A DNA stretch of 64,000 nt from assembly GCA_014706385.1 (NCBI GenBank), contig JACGZH010000004.1:744001-808000 (forward strand), written 5' to 3'. The notes under the pieces are model-generated. The model did not search any database and was not told the DNA's origin. It saw only the letters and a list, made by a program, of their open reading frames with translations. This document shows, piece after piece, positions 33,625 to 45,888 of this stretch. Both the position numbers and the translations under genes were made by a program. The DNA comes from Phaffia rhodozyma. Lineage: Eukaryota > Basidiomycota > Tremellomycetes > Cystofilobasidiales > Mrakiaceae. Every line of letters starts with the position of its first letter. Within the stretch, counting starts at the first letter, position 1.

Positions 33625-35097
33625 TTTGATAGGAAGATGGGGAGGAGAGAAAAGGGAGGAGGGAGAGAGGGAGAAAACGACCAGGGAACTAAAAGAGGCA
33701 GAAGGAAAGGGTTTGGGTAGAGCCTTTCTGAGAGAGGTGAGCTGCTTTCTGATGATAAGAAGAGAAGAAGGGAGGAAACAGAATGTCTTAACGAGTTCTT
33801 ATAGCACAATTGAGTCCGTTCTGGAATCGATCGTGTGGCATCTTTTTTTTTTTGCCTTGGAATCAATTTTTTGCGCTGCTTTGTTTGATATAATCCGTCT
33901 TGCAACGTGCAAAGAAAAACGAGCGGGATGATCTGAAAAGAGAAGGCGAGGAGCGAAGAAGCGAAGAGGATCGGAAGGAAGAAGACGTGCACAGAGAGAG
34001 AGCGCGTAGACTTTGGCGAGACAGCCAGAGAGGCATCAGTCTATTTTTAGTAACAACGGCGTGAGCAGTAAGCGGTCAGTAGGTGGGTGGGTAGATGAGG
34101 TGTCTGAGCAGGTGCCTGTGCCTATGAGGCTGATCAGTAGGTCATCCATGGGGGTTTAAGCCGCGAGTGAGTGTCCAAAGCCAAGGTTAAACAAAACCGA
34201 AAATGAGGGAAACAGGAGCAAACGCCGTGTGAGGGCAGAGAAAAAAGGGGAAAGGGAGAAGAGACTTGGCGATTTAGGAACGTTCGTCAGTTTATCTCTG
34301 GGCACGTTCAGTCTCTCTCTTTAAATCTCCTTGGGCGCAGTAGATAAGTTCAAGAACGTGTTTGAGTTGTTGATTAGGTAAGTGATGCCTTCTTGTCACG
34401 TGGCTTTCCTCCAGCTGCCTACCTGGCCTCCACCGTGCGTCTGGTGTTTTTGCTCTCTTTGTTTGAAGCATCATAGGGGACGAAACGGAAGAGACCTGGA
34501 ACGATCTTGCTTCTCTCTCTTCGAACGGTCTTGCTCTGTTCTCTGTGTGCGCGTGCGCGTGCGTGTGCGTGTGTGTATTCCTGAGTCTCCTTCTAGGGCC
34601 GTTCTAATTTGGAAGATCCTCTCGGTTAGGGTTCTGCCGAAGATCATTACCTCTCCTTATATCCGAGAATGTTGTAAACATTACTCATTATTCCCAAGTT
34701 CTGTCATGTATGAGTTCGGATTTTTCTACCTCTTGCCTTATTTTCTCCCTCATTTGCTTCTCCCTCTACCTTGTTCCTTCCCTCCTGTCTCTCTTCTTCC
34801 TTCCATTTCTTTCTCTCTCTACAATGAGAGACAGAGAACAAGAGAAGGAAAGATCATAAAAGACGTGGCTTATTATCGAGACAACTTATCCAGGCAGTAA
34901 GAAGGGAGGAGGAAATAGTCAGGCCAGGGAGTTTTAAAGTGGAAACGAACAGGAAAGATTCAACAAATGCATCGATGACAAGTGAGAAATGAGACGGACA
35001 GACACGCCCTCAAACTAAAGCATGAATGGAGTTTTGGGGTAAACAAAAAACAAAAGAACGGAAGCAACAAGAAAAAAGACAAAGGAGAAAGCGGAAT
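33625..35097. promoter_or_regulatory. PHO84 upstream region and eIF1A 3' region
   Basis: About 1.47 kb with no gene. E-box-like sites occur upstream of PHO84: CACGTG at 34397-34402, CACGTT at 34303-34308, and AACGTG (CACGTT on the other strand) at 34355-34360 and 33904-33909. CACGTG/CACGTT is the core bound by Pho4-type bHLH factors in fungi, so phosphate-starvation control is plausible but unproven. A GTGCGC tract lies at about 34547-34576. Confidence 0.4.
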
Positions 35098-36467
35098 CTA
35101 GATGTCATCAATATCAGAATCTCCTCCGAACTCGACTCCGTCGTCCTCTCCGTCATCACCGAACGTCTCGGTCTCGTTGATCTTGGCCGTCGTGGGCAAC
35201 TCTCCGTAGTTCTTCAAGTTTCGAGCCTTGGGGTTTTATTTATTTGCAGTGGCAAGAACATAAATCCATTCAGTCAGTATCCTGTGCCTCAGGCCCACCG
35301 AGAGCTTAAACAGAACTCACCTCATCTGAAGTGTACTTGACGAGCACATCTGCTTTCTCGTCCTGGAAATCTCGAAGAGAGATCAGAATGATATCACCCT
35401 GGGTGATCCAGACCTATATAGAGCAGGAAACCGCAAGAACAGTAAGAACAAGACTTTTCTTCTTTCTTCTGTAATCACCCCCTCTATTCGTTCTATCAAC
35501 CCACCTTCTTTCTCAGTCGACCTCGGATCTGAGCAATTCGAGTCTCTCCGTCAAAGCACAGTGCCTCGACTCGGCCGTTTCCGAGCATCTTCTGGACCTG
35601 GGCGTACTCTGAAAAGATCAAGAAAAGTACATGAGAGGTGTTAGCGTTTGAAGTCTATTCTCAAACGGTTTCTTTTGATTCTTTCCTCCTTCTTTCTCGT
35701 TCTTCCTTCCGTTTCCTTTTCCTCGTTCTCTTTTTTCTTTTTTTCCTTTCCCTTCCTCTTTCTATCGTCACGCGACCTATATTTCTGGTAATAGGCTCGG
35801 GATAACTTCGAGATCGCTTCTAGGAACTATTCTCGCAAGGTGGATGGATCGCAACTCCAGCAAACATATTCGACTAGCTTCATCTGCGTAAAAGAAAAGA
35901 GAACCCAACAGAAAGCCCACTCCCGAGGAAGAGACGGGATAAAGAAGAGGAGTAGAGATGAGACAAGAGAGAGGAAAAAAGAAGATAAACGAACCCTGTC
36001 CGTCCTCCTTGAAGACGAGCTCTCGCTTATCTTCATCGGCCTCGTTCTTTCCTCTCCTTCTGTTCTTTCCTCCCTAGGTAGTCGAATGAAGGTATTCCGT
36101 ACCAAAGGTGGTGGAGTGAATGAGCGATAGACGATAAAACAAAGATCGACCGATGGAAAACAAGGATGAGACAAGACGTGAGAAAAAAGAGAGGTATCCC
36201 GTCAGTGCTTGTCCTCTTATAGTCCATTCTCTTGCCCTTCATAGACTCTGTCCGTTTCGCGTTCTTTCAAGCCTGCCACTTCTCTTTGTCGAATCAAAGA
36301 TCAAAGAATGAAGAAAAAAGAAGGAAAACACGAACTTTTCCTTTGGCCTATTTGGCAGTACACATATACATGAAGAAGAAGCAAGCACGATGAGTAAATC
36401 AAAGCTCTATGGAATCGACCACAACATACGATTCCTCAGAACAAACGAAGCGACCTACTTTGGGCAT
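35098..36467 (-). CDS. TIF11: Translation initiation factor eIF1A
   Basis: Exons 36459-36467, 35995-36073, 35505-35608, 35321-35413 and 35098-35226 sum to 138 codons, giving 137 residues, close to the family size of about 145. eIF1A binds the 40S A site and promotes scanning and start selection. The order is complete: basic N-terminal tail ([20 protein letters not shown]), [20 protein letters not shown], the OB fold with [20 protein letters not shown] and [20 protein letters not shown], the helix [23 protein letters not shown], and the acidic C-terminus ending DIDDI, which contacts eIF5B. The first coding exon is only nine bases (ATGCCCAAA) and is followed by a 385-nt intron. Compared with animal eIF1A the tail lacks about four residues after MPK, so a further micro-exon cannot be excluded. 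It is divergent from TOP2. Confidence 0.93.
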
Positions 36468-36811
36468 GACTGATAGTGTCTAGAGACTGTGGAAGAGAGG
36501 CAAAAAAGACTGCTCGTGGCGAAAGATAGAAAGGACGAGTCAAAAAGGCAAGACGTCAACTTTTTGGGACACTGGCACGGTCATCAGTAACCGAGTTGAC
36601 TTGGTTACATCACATGTTAGGGTTATCGTCAGACGCGTCCTCCCTTTCATTGTTTTTCCATCCTCTCGCCGTCAAGACTTGCCTCGTTTGGATCAAGGCA
36701 TTTGTCTTCTTTTGTTGGACAAAATCGCACACGCACACGAACATAACTATACACATACACAGTTTCTTCTGAGCGGAACTATCACAAGCTCACACTCTCG
36801 AATACATCACG
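36468..36811. promoter_or_regulatory. Divergent promoter, eIF1A / TOP2, with an MCB-like site
   Basis: A 344-base gap between divergent starts. An ACGCGT hexamer, the MluI cell-cycle box bound by MBF in budding yeast and relatives, is at 36633-36638, about 175 bases upstream of the TOP2 ATG. This would fit S/G2-phase control of topoisomerase II. One hexamer is weak evidence. Confidence 0.4.
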
Positions 36812-39800
36812 ATGAGCGACTCTGAGGACGACGACGTTTTTGAGATCGAGGATGACGATTCGGATGCCTTTGTGGCTAACACTCCTCCGGCAAAGAAACA
36901 GGTTGGTCTTCTATCATTTTTCTCTTTTGGCGCGCTTTAGTTTCTTCTTTCCAAACGTATCTCTCAAGGGTACCACATCCAGAGAGAAGAGGGAGTAAGA
37001 AATTACCTCCTGGAGACTACAATAGTTCCTAAGAGGCTCGTGTTCTGTGAAGCCTGGGTGGCTAATACGCCGAAAGGTTTGACCCCGTTCGATTCTAGCT
37101 TAATGGTTTGACTGATGCTCGCATTGTTTTCTTCCTATCCAATCGCTTCTCCTGTAATACCATGTCGGACGTTCATCCAGAAAGTTGCTGCTGCCGCCAA
37201 ATCGAAGTCTGTCGCTGCTGCTGCATCAGCCAAAGCGTCCAACAAACCTAAGGCCGCACCAAAGAAGGCGGCTGGATCGAAAGCCAAAGCTGCCGTCTCC
37301 TCGGCTGGGCAAGATACCGATACGGACGATGGCGACGGCGATAGCCCTGTTTCAAAGCCCTTCCAGCCGTCTTTAGAAAACAATGGGCAAGCAGGAAAAG
37401 GAAAGAGCGCAAGTGAAATGTATCAGAAGGTTTGTTTGTTTGTTTCTCCATATAATGATCTCCAACCCCCTTGCCTCGGTCTGATAGAGTATCGAAGATT
37501 GACTATATGCGGTTTGGCCCATTCGAGGTTCTCTAGCTATCTCAAATCGAGCATATCCTCAAAAGACCGGATTCATACATTGGTTCTGTGCAATCTCTCA
37601 CCCAGGACATGTGGGTGTTCAATTCAAACACCAAAAAGATGGTTTATAAGTGGGTCCTTCTTCATAGCTCTTCTCCATTGACCTCGCCCAAACACTCATA
37701 TCATCTACTTCTCGCCTTTTTTGTTAAAGAACTGTTACATTTGTTCCAGGATTCTTCAAGATCTTTGACGAAATTCTTGTCAACGCGGCAGACAACAAGA
37801 TTAATGATTCCTCGATGGATACTTTCAAAGTCGCTATTGACCGAGAGAAGAAGTCGATATCCGTTATGAACAACGGAAAGGGAATTCCGATCGAGATGCA
37901 CTCGAAGGAAAAGATGTGGATCCCGGAGATGATCTTTGGTCATCTGTGAGTCTATCCGGTTAGCGAATTCCAACTTATCTGTAACGTACTCCGACTGATT
38001 GGATGACTCGTGGTGCGCGATTCAAGCTTGACATCATCCAATTACGATGATGATGAGAAAAAGTTGACGGGTGGTCGAAACGGTTATGGTGCAAAGCTCA
38101 CAAACATCTACTCTCTTGAATTCAGTAAGTCTCAGTTTATTCTCGAATTTTTTTTCATTTCTTTTTAATAAGCATTACTAACCTCAATTTACATGCCACG
38201 ACTGACCACCTCTCAGCTGTGGAAACGGCCGATAAGAACACCGGCCAGAAGTTCGTACAAACGTTTTCTGAGAATATGTCGAAACGGTCTAAACCGAAGG
38301 TCCGTCTCTGTGCTCTCACTAGACTCTCGACACTCGACTCACTAATGTTCGAGAGGCGTGTTTTTTAGATCACCGCAAATCCGAAGAACGAAGAATATAC
38401 AAAGATCACATACAAGCCTGATCTCGCCAGATTCGGCATGACCGAGATCGACGACGACACCTTTTCGTTGCTCACAAAGAGAGTGTACGATATGGCCGGT
38501 ACCGTCCGTGGAGTACGCGTGTTCCTTGACGGAACAAAGCTCAAGGTAGACGGATTTAAAAAGGCAAGTTCTCTCTCATGCGCGCGCCTATACCCTCTTA
38601 ATTGAACCAGGTCGTTCATTGTTGAAACAATAGCTAACCCTGAGGTCGCCGTATTTGATGGACGCGTGAATTCTTGAAAAACCCCAGTATGTGGAAATGT
38701 ACCTATTCGCTGCCGCAGATGCTGCGACGGAAGCCGGTGCCGGTGCAGGAGCTGTCTCGAAGAGCAGCGTCGTTTTCGAACAAGTCAATGAACGTTGGGA
38801 AATCGCGTTCGCTCTCGCACCCGAACAGGAGTTCACTCAGGTTTCGTTCGTCAACTCAATCTCGACCATCAAAGGAGGTACCCATGTCGAGAGCATTGCC
38901 TCCGCCTTGGCTGAAAAATTGTATGTATCTCCCTTATTACTTTGACGTTCTTTAAATTCCCCAAACAAAGAAAAGAAGAAAAGATTTTTTCACTCATCTC
39001 AAGGGGAGGGCCATTTTCTTGTTTCTGTTCTCAGGCTAGTCCCTATTCTCAAGAAGAACAAAGCAGCCACTGTCAAGGTCTCCCAGATCAAGAACCACAT
39101 GTGGGTCTTCGTCAACGCACTCATCGAGAACCCGGCTTTCGATTCGCAGACAAAGGAAACTTTGAATACCAAGAGGTCTCATTTTGGAAGCAAATGTCCT
39201 ATCAGCGAGGATTTTGTTAAGAAAGGTAGGCCAGAAATCATCAGCTGAGCATTGTGTACCAGAGCTAACGCAAGTTTGACAATGTTTTCAGTCATCAAGA
39301 CTGGTATTGTTGATGAAGTCTTGTCTTGGGCAAAATTCAAACAGGAGAAGGATATGAAGAAGACTGATGGTGGAAAGAAAGCTAGGTACGCAGCTTGTCA
39401 TCTATCTTTCGTCGCCATACAATCTACCCAACATTAAATCTCATTCTCCACCACAAACCAGAATTTCCGGTATTCTGAAGCTTGAAGACGCCAATCTGGC
39501 AGGAACGAAGAACGGGAAGGACTGCACATTGATCTTGACGGAAGGAGATTCTGCCAAATCCATGGTTGTCTCCGGGTTTGACATCGTCGGCAGAGATCGC
39601 TTTGGAGTTTTTCCTCTCAGGGGTAAGCTATTGAATGTGCGAGAGGCTACGGGAGAACAACTGATGAAGAACCAGGAGATCAAGAATTTGAAGCAGATTA
39701 TGGGGCTGAAGGAAGGTGTTACATACACAAGCGTGGACAAGTTGAGATACGGAAGTTTGATGATCATGACCGATCAGGTATATATATACTCTCTTCCTAG

Positions 39801-42800
39801 TTCTCCTGTCTTCAATACATATTGACATTTATTATTCAACACACTCATGTTCATCTCACTCGATCGAAATGCTTCAGGATCATGATGGTTCTCATATTAA
39901 AGGCCTTCTCATCAATTTCCTGGATCATTTCTACCCTTCCTTGCTGAAGATTCCTGGCTTCTTGGTCGAGTTTATCACCCCTATCATCAGGGTTCGGCTT
40001 ACTTGTTATATCTTGAAAGATCTTGACCTGTTTGTGCTGACTTTGAGGGTATCGTTGTTGATATAGGCAGTTAAAGGAAAAGTAGTAAAGGACTTCTACA
40101 CCTTACCCGAGTTCGGGGAGTGGAGAGAGGCTAATAATGATGCAAGGGGGTGGTATATCAAGTATCTGAAGGTTGGTTGTTCACTATTCATTCCTGGCAA
40201 TTCATCAATACTTAAGTTTGTGTATTCACGCATGTCTTTATAGGGTTTGGGAACGAGTGACGCTGAAGACGGTAAAAAGTACTTCTCGGATCTAGGCAAG
40301 CATATGTTGACGTTTGATACCATCAAGGAAGGGGACCGAGACTTGATTGATCTTGCATTCAACAAAAAGAAGGCAGATGACCGTAAGGAGTGGTTGAGAT
40401 TGTTCAAGGTTTGTAAATCTCTTCCATTTTCTTTTCGTTGCAGCATGGCTGCAAACTTTTCTAGGTCAATCAATTCTTACAAAAAATTATATCTTTCAGC
40501 CTGGAACGTTCTTGGATCAGTCCATCAAGACCATTCCATATTCTGACTTTATCAACAAAGAACTTATCTTGTTCTCCATGGCTGACAACATCCGATCGAT
40601 CCCCTCTGTTGTCGATGGCCTGAAGCCTGGTCAAAGGAAGGTGCTCTACGGGTGCTATCTAAAGAAACTGAAAACAGAGATCAAAGTAAGCGCCTAGATC
40701 TTGTTTAAGGGAGATAAACCAGATTTATAAACCAGCGTTTGTCCTTCAGGTCGTCCAACTTGCAGGTTTCATTTCAGAGAAGGCCGCATATCACCACGGG
40801 GACGTGAGTCTGCAAACTACCATTATTGGGCTTGCCCAGAATTATATCGGATCGAACAACATCAACCTTCTCGTTCCCTCCGGCCAATACGGTAGTCGAG
40901 CAGAGGTTAGTAAGCATCCTACAACAGATAAGAGAGGAAGAAATCAAGTTTCTGATGTGCTTGCATCGGGCTCTCATCAAATATTCAGGGAGGAAAGGAC
41001 CACGCCGCTCCTCGTTATATCTTCACAAATCTTACCCCAATCAACCGAACCATCTTCCATCCTCACGATGATGCTGTTCTTAACTATCTGACGGATGACA
41101 ACGACACGGTGGAGCCCGAGTGGTATGTTCCTGTCATCCCCATGGTTCTTGTGAACGGAGCCGATGGTATTGGAACAGGTGAGTCTAGTTTCTTCAGTAC
41201 CTCCGATCATACGGTCTTCCGTACTTCTGCTGCCTTCATTGAGACCGCTGTTGATTTTCGGATCTGTGATTCTCAATTAGGCTGGAGTACTCAAATTCCT
41301 AACTATAATCCTGCCGAGATCGTGGACAATATTCGAAGAATTATGAGAGGCGAGCCGCAGAAGAGGATCGATCCTTGGTTCCGAGGATACAATGTATGTC
41401 TTACTGAATGTTCTGCTTCAACGTACGTATCGACTGACATGGTCTCATCATCAAACTATCTAGGGAACTATCACCAGGAATGCAGACGACAAATACACTG
41501 TGTCTGGGCGTTTGGAAAAGACCGACGATGAGACGGTGGTGGTCACCGAGTTACCCATTCGGAAATGGACGATCGACTACAAAGCAATGCTCGAAGCCTG
41601 GATCGCAGGAACTGATAAAACTGAGCCTCTAATCAAGGTCTGTGCCTCTTCTAGTGCATCCCCGCTAATACGCCGGTACTAAAATGCATGGTTTCTTTCA
41701 AGTCTTATGACGAGCTTCACACAGCACAATCGGTCAAGTTTGTCGTCAAGATGTCTTCTAAACAGATGAAGTCTGCCGAAGACGAAGGACTAGACAAGCG
41801 ATTCAAAATTCACTCCACGCTTAGTGTTACCAACATGGTCTGCTTCGACCCACAAGGAAGGATAAAGAGGTATGCTACCCCTGAGCAGATCATCGAAGAG
41901 TTCTATGGTGTGCGACTAGAGTATTATATCAAGCGAAAGGTAAGCCAATAATTTCCTCGACTAAATTTTGATACTGGGTTACTTATGCATCACTTGTATA
42001 CTTCGAATTCAAGGAAAAACTCATAAATGAGATCAATGACCAGTACGAGAAGCTGTCCAACCAAGCGCGTTTCGTGCAGGTATGTCTACTCACTATCTTG
42101 ATTCATCATCCATCAACATACTTGATCTAATAATCAATCTGTGACAGATGTGCATCGACGGGGAGCTCGTTATCTCCAACCGAAAGACGGCCGCCATCGT
42201 CGATGAACTTCGAAAGCTTAAATTCCGACCTTTCCCTATCAAAGGGGCTGCTCGCGAGGCGGGTGAAGATGAAGATGTTCTGGACGAAGAGGATGATGGC
42301 TTGGCCAGTGATTATAATTATCTACTTGGGATGGCCATCCGAAGTCTAACTGCCGAGAAGGTGCGTCTAAGCTGTCAACTATGTCTCGAAGACCCAACTG
42401 ATCTGTAGTTGAGTACAATCTTCTTTGTTCTTTGGGGAATTTTGCATATTATAGGTTCAAAAACTCCTGAATGCTCAAGAGGAGAAACGATCTGAATTGG
42501 ATGAGCTCCTTCGAAAGACCCCGATGGACTTGTGGAATGTTGATCTGGATAGTTTCCTTGCAGAGTGGGAGGTCGGTCTGATTCAATTCTGTTATTGTCC
42601 TTCAGAAAGTTCTCGTGACTCAAATGCATCTTCGTCGTTATTCTTTTCACAGCTCATTCTTAAGAAGGATGCAGAGATTGCGGCCGGCAGTACCTTCCAG
42701 AGATCCAAAACCAAAGGAAAAGCCCTCGCCACTAAGGCTCTTGCTAAGATCAAGAAGGGCAAGGCTCTGGACGACGATGATGATGATAGTGGCGATGACT

Positions 42801-44084
42801 TTGTAGCTCCCTCCAAGAAGGTCGCTGCTGTCAAGCGGAAGGCTCCTGCGACAAAGCCCAAGATTGAGCCGAAAGTAGAAGAAATGTGAGTGATCCTAGG
42901 TACTTGATATCCACGTCGAATTCTCTCGTATTAACTACCTGACCGTGCGCATCTTTGGTCACATACAGGGATCTTGAGGACGGTTTAATAAAGAAAGAAA
43001 GTACGTAGTTCTTGTTTCTAGCGGACAAAATATGGTTGATCTGATCGGGTTATCTTATGCAAATCTGATAGAATCTGTCAAGATTCCCCCAGCAACCAAG
43101 CCAAAGTCTAAGTCTGCTGTTCTCAGCGACGATGAAATCGATAAGAGTGAGTGAACATTTCCTCTTCTTTGATCCAAACCTTGACTGAGACCTTGTGAGT
43201 CTTTGTTTTAGAACCTATCCGAGCACCCACTAAGCCTAAAGCAAAGATCTCGGCTGTTCTGACCGACGATGAAGAAGAGGAAGAACCAAGTGAGTGTTTG
43301 ATGATCTCCTGTCTTCTCGGCGATGGATGTTATAGACAAGGACGATGTGCTTACTCCCTTTTTCTGTAGAACCTGCTAAAGCTGTTCCCAAGAGCAAGAC
43401 GAAATCGTCGATCGTTCTGAGTGGGGATGAGAATGTCGAGGATGATGATGATGATTATAGTGTTATGATGGCTAGTCAGTCGATCTTTTTCTCTTATTAG
43501 CTATTTAACGCGATGAAAAGCCACATTGATGAAGCTGTTCTGGCGTCATGTAACTGATTGCTAACCAAATTTTTTCTGTCCCTTTACTTCCGGTTTTGAT
43601 GTCTGTCTGTATGTGCCTCGAAAATAGAATCAAAAGCCAAACCTGTTTCTTCCACCTCCTCTACCAGCAAGAAGTCACCTCGGGCGACTTCTAAGCCAGC
43701 TGTTAAGAAACCAACGGCAGCGGCCTCAAAGAAGGCAGGAGCTGTGAAGAAGAAAGCGGAATCCGACGAGGAAGACTTTGATCTGTGAGCATTCTCCTTC
43801 TACTGTCTTCGGGAATGCAAGAAGAGAGCGGGAAGTGAAGACAAAGGTGAGCTGACTGAGAATTTTCATCAGATCAATGGATATGGACATCCCTCCGCCG
43901 GCAGCCTCTCGGTCTAAACGAGCGGCGGCAGCCACCAAACCTCGATACGTACCGGCTTATGTAGATTTGTAAGTATCTCTCTTTCCTTTCTTTTTTAAAT
44001 TTCCCTCAGAGGTTGAATAATGGGAAAAGATAGGCTAATCTTGTTCTTCCTCTCCTGGATCAATTTAGATCTGACGATGAATAG
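36812..44084 (+). CDS. TOP2: DNA topoisomerase II
   Basis: A gene of more than twenty exons encoding the homodimeric type IIA topoisomerase, which passes one duplex through another in an ATP-dependent way in the nucleus. Domains in order: acidic N-terminus (MSDSEDDDVFEIEDDDSD) and Ala/Lys-rich spacer; GHKL ATPase with DEILVNAADNK and TGGRNGYGAKLTNIYS; transducer with the QTKETLNT region; Toprim with ILTEGDSAKSMV (39532-39567) and, across an intron, MIMTDQDHDGSHIKGLLINF (the DxD metal site); then winged helix and tower with KDHAAPRYIFTNLTPI, whose tyrosine codon at 41016-41018 is the DNA-attacking residue; GADGIGTGWST; and a Lys/Ser/Asp-rich C-terminal domain ending VPAYVDLSDDE. The C-terminal domain includes three consecutive exons carrying the same ~25-residue module. 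The first intron is about 277 nt. It converges on the Pyp1-like gene. Confidence 0.95.
43072..43474 (+). repeat. Three tandem repeat-encoding exons in the TOP2 C-terminal domain
   Basis: Exons 43072-43146 (75 nt), 43212-43289 (78 nt) and 43370-43474 (105 nt) all begin and end in the same codon phase. Each encodes a module of the form K-x-x-x-P-x-x-KPK-x-K-x-SAVLSDDE: KIPPATKPKSKSAVLSDDE, RAPTKPKAKISAVLTDDE, KAVPKSKTKSSIVLSGDE. Equal phase and aligned content indicate duplication of a single exon with its introns. Confidence 0.75.
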
Positions 44085-44442
44085 AAAGTCATGCTATCAT
44101 TATCTGGTCATCCTGTCTCGCTCCCTTTTCACTTCTTCTATGTTTTCTCTTTTTTCCTTTCATTTTCATTTTGTTCAGTTCCCAAGCCTTCTCTCCGATT
44201 TCCCTTTCTCCTCTGATCTGGACGATACGTGTTGATATCCCTTTCCTTATCTCCCTCTATATCTAACTCTCTATCTATCGAACCGTTGGACCTATCAAGC
44301 CGACTACCATGAGTCTACCCGACGGGGATGAAGAACCACTAGCAGACAGTAAACAAGGAAAATAATGACGAGACTGAAACAGAACAAAGAACAACGATAA
44401 AGAAATTTAGGGCTACAATATAGAAGTGATCGACGAGTGATT
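44085..44442. other. Convergent 3' regions, TOP2 / Pyp1-like
   Basis: A 358-base gap between stop codons. Nothing coding seen; pyrimidine-rich to about 44280, then A-rich. Confidence 0.4.
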
Positions 44443-45888
44443 TCACTCTGACTCGTCAGTGGTGTCCCCGATAGAGACTAGCTCAGAGATAGGTTTTTTG
44501 TCCTCCACGACGCTTTTGACATCTACCAGGACGTCATCGAATGAGCGGAACATCCTATGCTTGATTTTTTCCTTCACCTGTGAGTGTGTGAGTGTGTGTG
44601 TGTGTGTGTGTGTTGTATTTGGCCATATAGAGGAGATAAATTTCTTTAGTAAGTCCAGGGCTAATTCATGAAACAACAGAGAGAACGGTAATTGACGCAC
44701 GCAGTAAGCCCTCAGATCATTCTCTGCACCTTTATCCTTGACGAACAACATGTCCGCATGAGAAGCTGCACTAAGATCTATAGTCGTGGGCAAGGGGAAG
44801 AACGATCAGATAGGCTAATCCCTTTTCTAAGAACGGGAGGGCGATCGGCTGGAACATACCAGACACCCCGTCACCCATGAAGAATGTGGTAGGAGGGTTC
44901 GGCAGGTTTGCGTAAGGAAGGATAGCTTTGGACTTGTCGTGTCCGAATTCACTAGGTTGTGATTTGACAGATGTGGTGAGGTGATAGCGCGTCAAAAGAG
45001 GAGAATCCACACAAGGAGTCAAACAATCAAATAGGTAAGTATATACCTCTCAGGATGCCTAAAAACTATTTCCCATGTATCTCCCTGCTGCTTTTCGTCG
45101 GTAAACTTGACATCGTTTGCGATGATCTCAATCTTGGACGCTTCCTCCTCGCCGATCAAGTTCGATAGCACCGCTCGGACTGGTTACAGTCACGATGACG
45201 ACATGGCAAGAGATCGTGATCAGAGTCATATACTCAAACGCAAGTCGATAGGAATCGTCCGGCTTACTGAGAGGAGTCATTCCACTATAGAAAACGAAGC
45301 GAAGAAGAGAACAGAGGAGTCAACACTGATGGTTTGGCCCATAGAGAAAAGTAGGACAACCAAAAGAAGAGAGCCTGACGAAGAGACAATGATCACAGGA
45401 ATCTTGTTTTCCTTGCAGTATGCATAGAAGTTTTTGAACCCAGGGTCGAGCCGAACGTTCTCTCGAAGAATTTGAGCGCACTCAGGGAAGGGTATCTTGA
45501 CTGATTCCAACATCTGTCGGAACGAGTCTCTGTATCAGGGTTCCAATTTCGATGAATTACGAAGTGAGTTATATTCGACCGGGCGAAGGATGCACTCATA
45601 ATGATAGAGAAATGTGACTGAGAAGGACGATGACAAACCTGAAGCCAATATGGCCCATGAGACAACTTGTGTTCAGCTCTCGCCTCTTCTGTTTCCCAAA
45701 GCCTAGATTGTCGGTCAGATAATCGTTCGAGTCCGTGTTGGTGATCGTTCCGTCCCAGTCTGACAGAACGACGCTGTTCGTTTCCGGGCGAGGTGAAATA
45801 ATCAGCTCCAGCGCTCAAGGAAGGGAGCGAAGAACAAGACTTACAACGGAGCATCAGTATGGAGAGGAGGCAGAGGAAGAACAGACAT
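44443..45888 (-). CDS. HAD-family phosphatase, Pyp1 (YNL010W)-like
   Basis: Eight exons (45845-45888, 45639-45773, 45380-45529, 45268-45284, 45047-45179, 44860-44951, 44701-44777, 44443-44577) sum to 261 codons, giving 260 residues. Motif I is VVLSDWDGTITNTDSNDYL, with the nucleophile and acid-base aspartates of DxDGT; motif II is VSSGMTPLI; the lysine of motif III is in GHDKSKAI; motif IV is FFMGDGVSDLSAASHAD. The segments ESVKIPFPECAQIL and VRLDPGFKNFYAYCKENKIP align closely with budding-yeast Pyp1 and with 2,3-diketo-methylthiopentyl-phosphate phosphatase-like proteins. Yeast Pyp1 is reported to act on polyol phosphates; the substrate here is inferred. A 17-nt exon (45268-45284) encodes most of motif II. 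The final intron is open in frame and holds a GT microsatellite. The start is the ATG at 45888; it faces the DUF89 gene head to head. Confidence 0.88.

Noticed and set aside
34382..34900. A 172-codon + strand frame upstream of PHO84
   Set aside because: Composition follows local repeats (an alternating Val-Arg run from a GTGCGC tract) and pyrimidine tracts; no family resemblance.
36950..37110. Possible small RNA in TOP2 intron 1 (a GTTCGATTC box near 37086)
   Set aside because: The box resembles a tRNA B box, but the flanking bases do not form a T stem and no matching acceptor stem or A box was found. No C/D box pair either.
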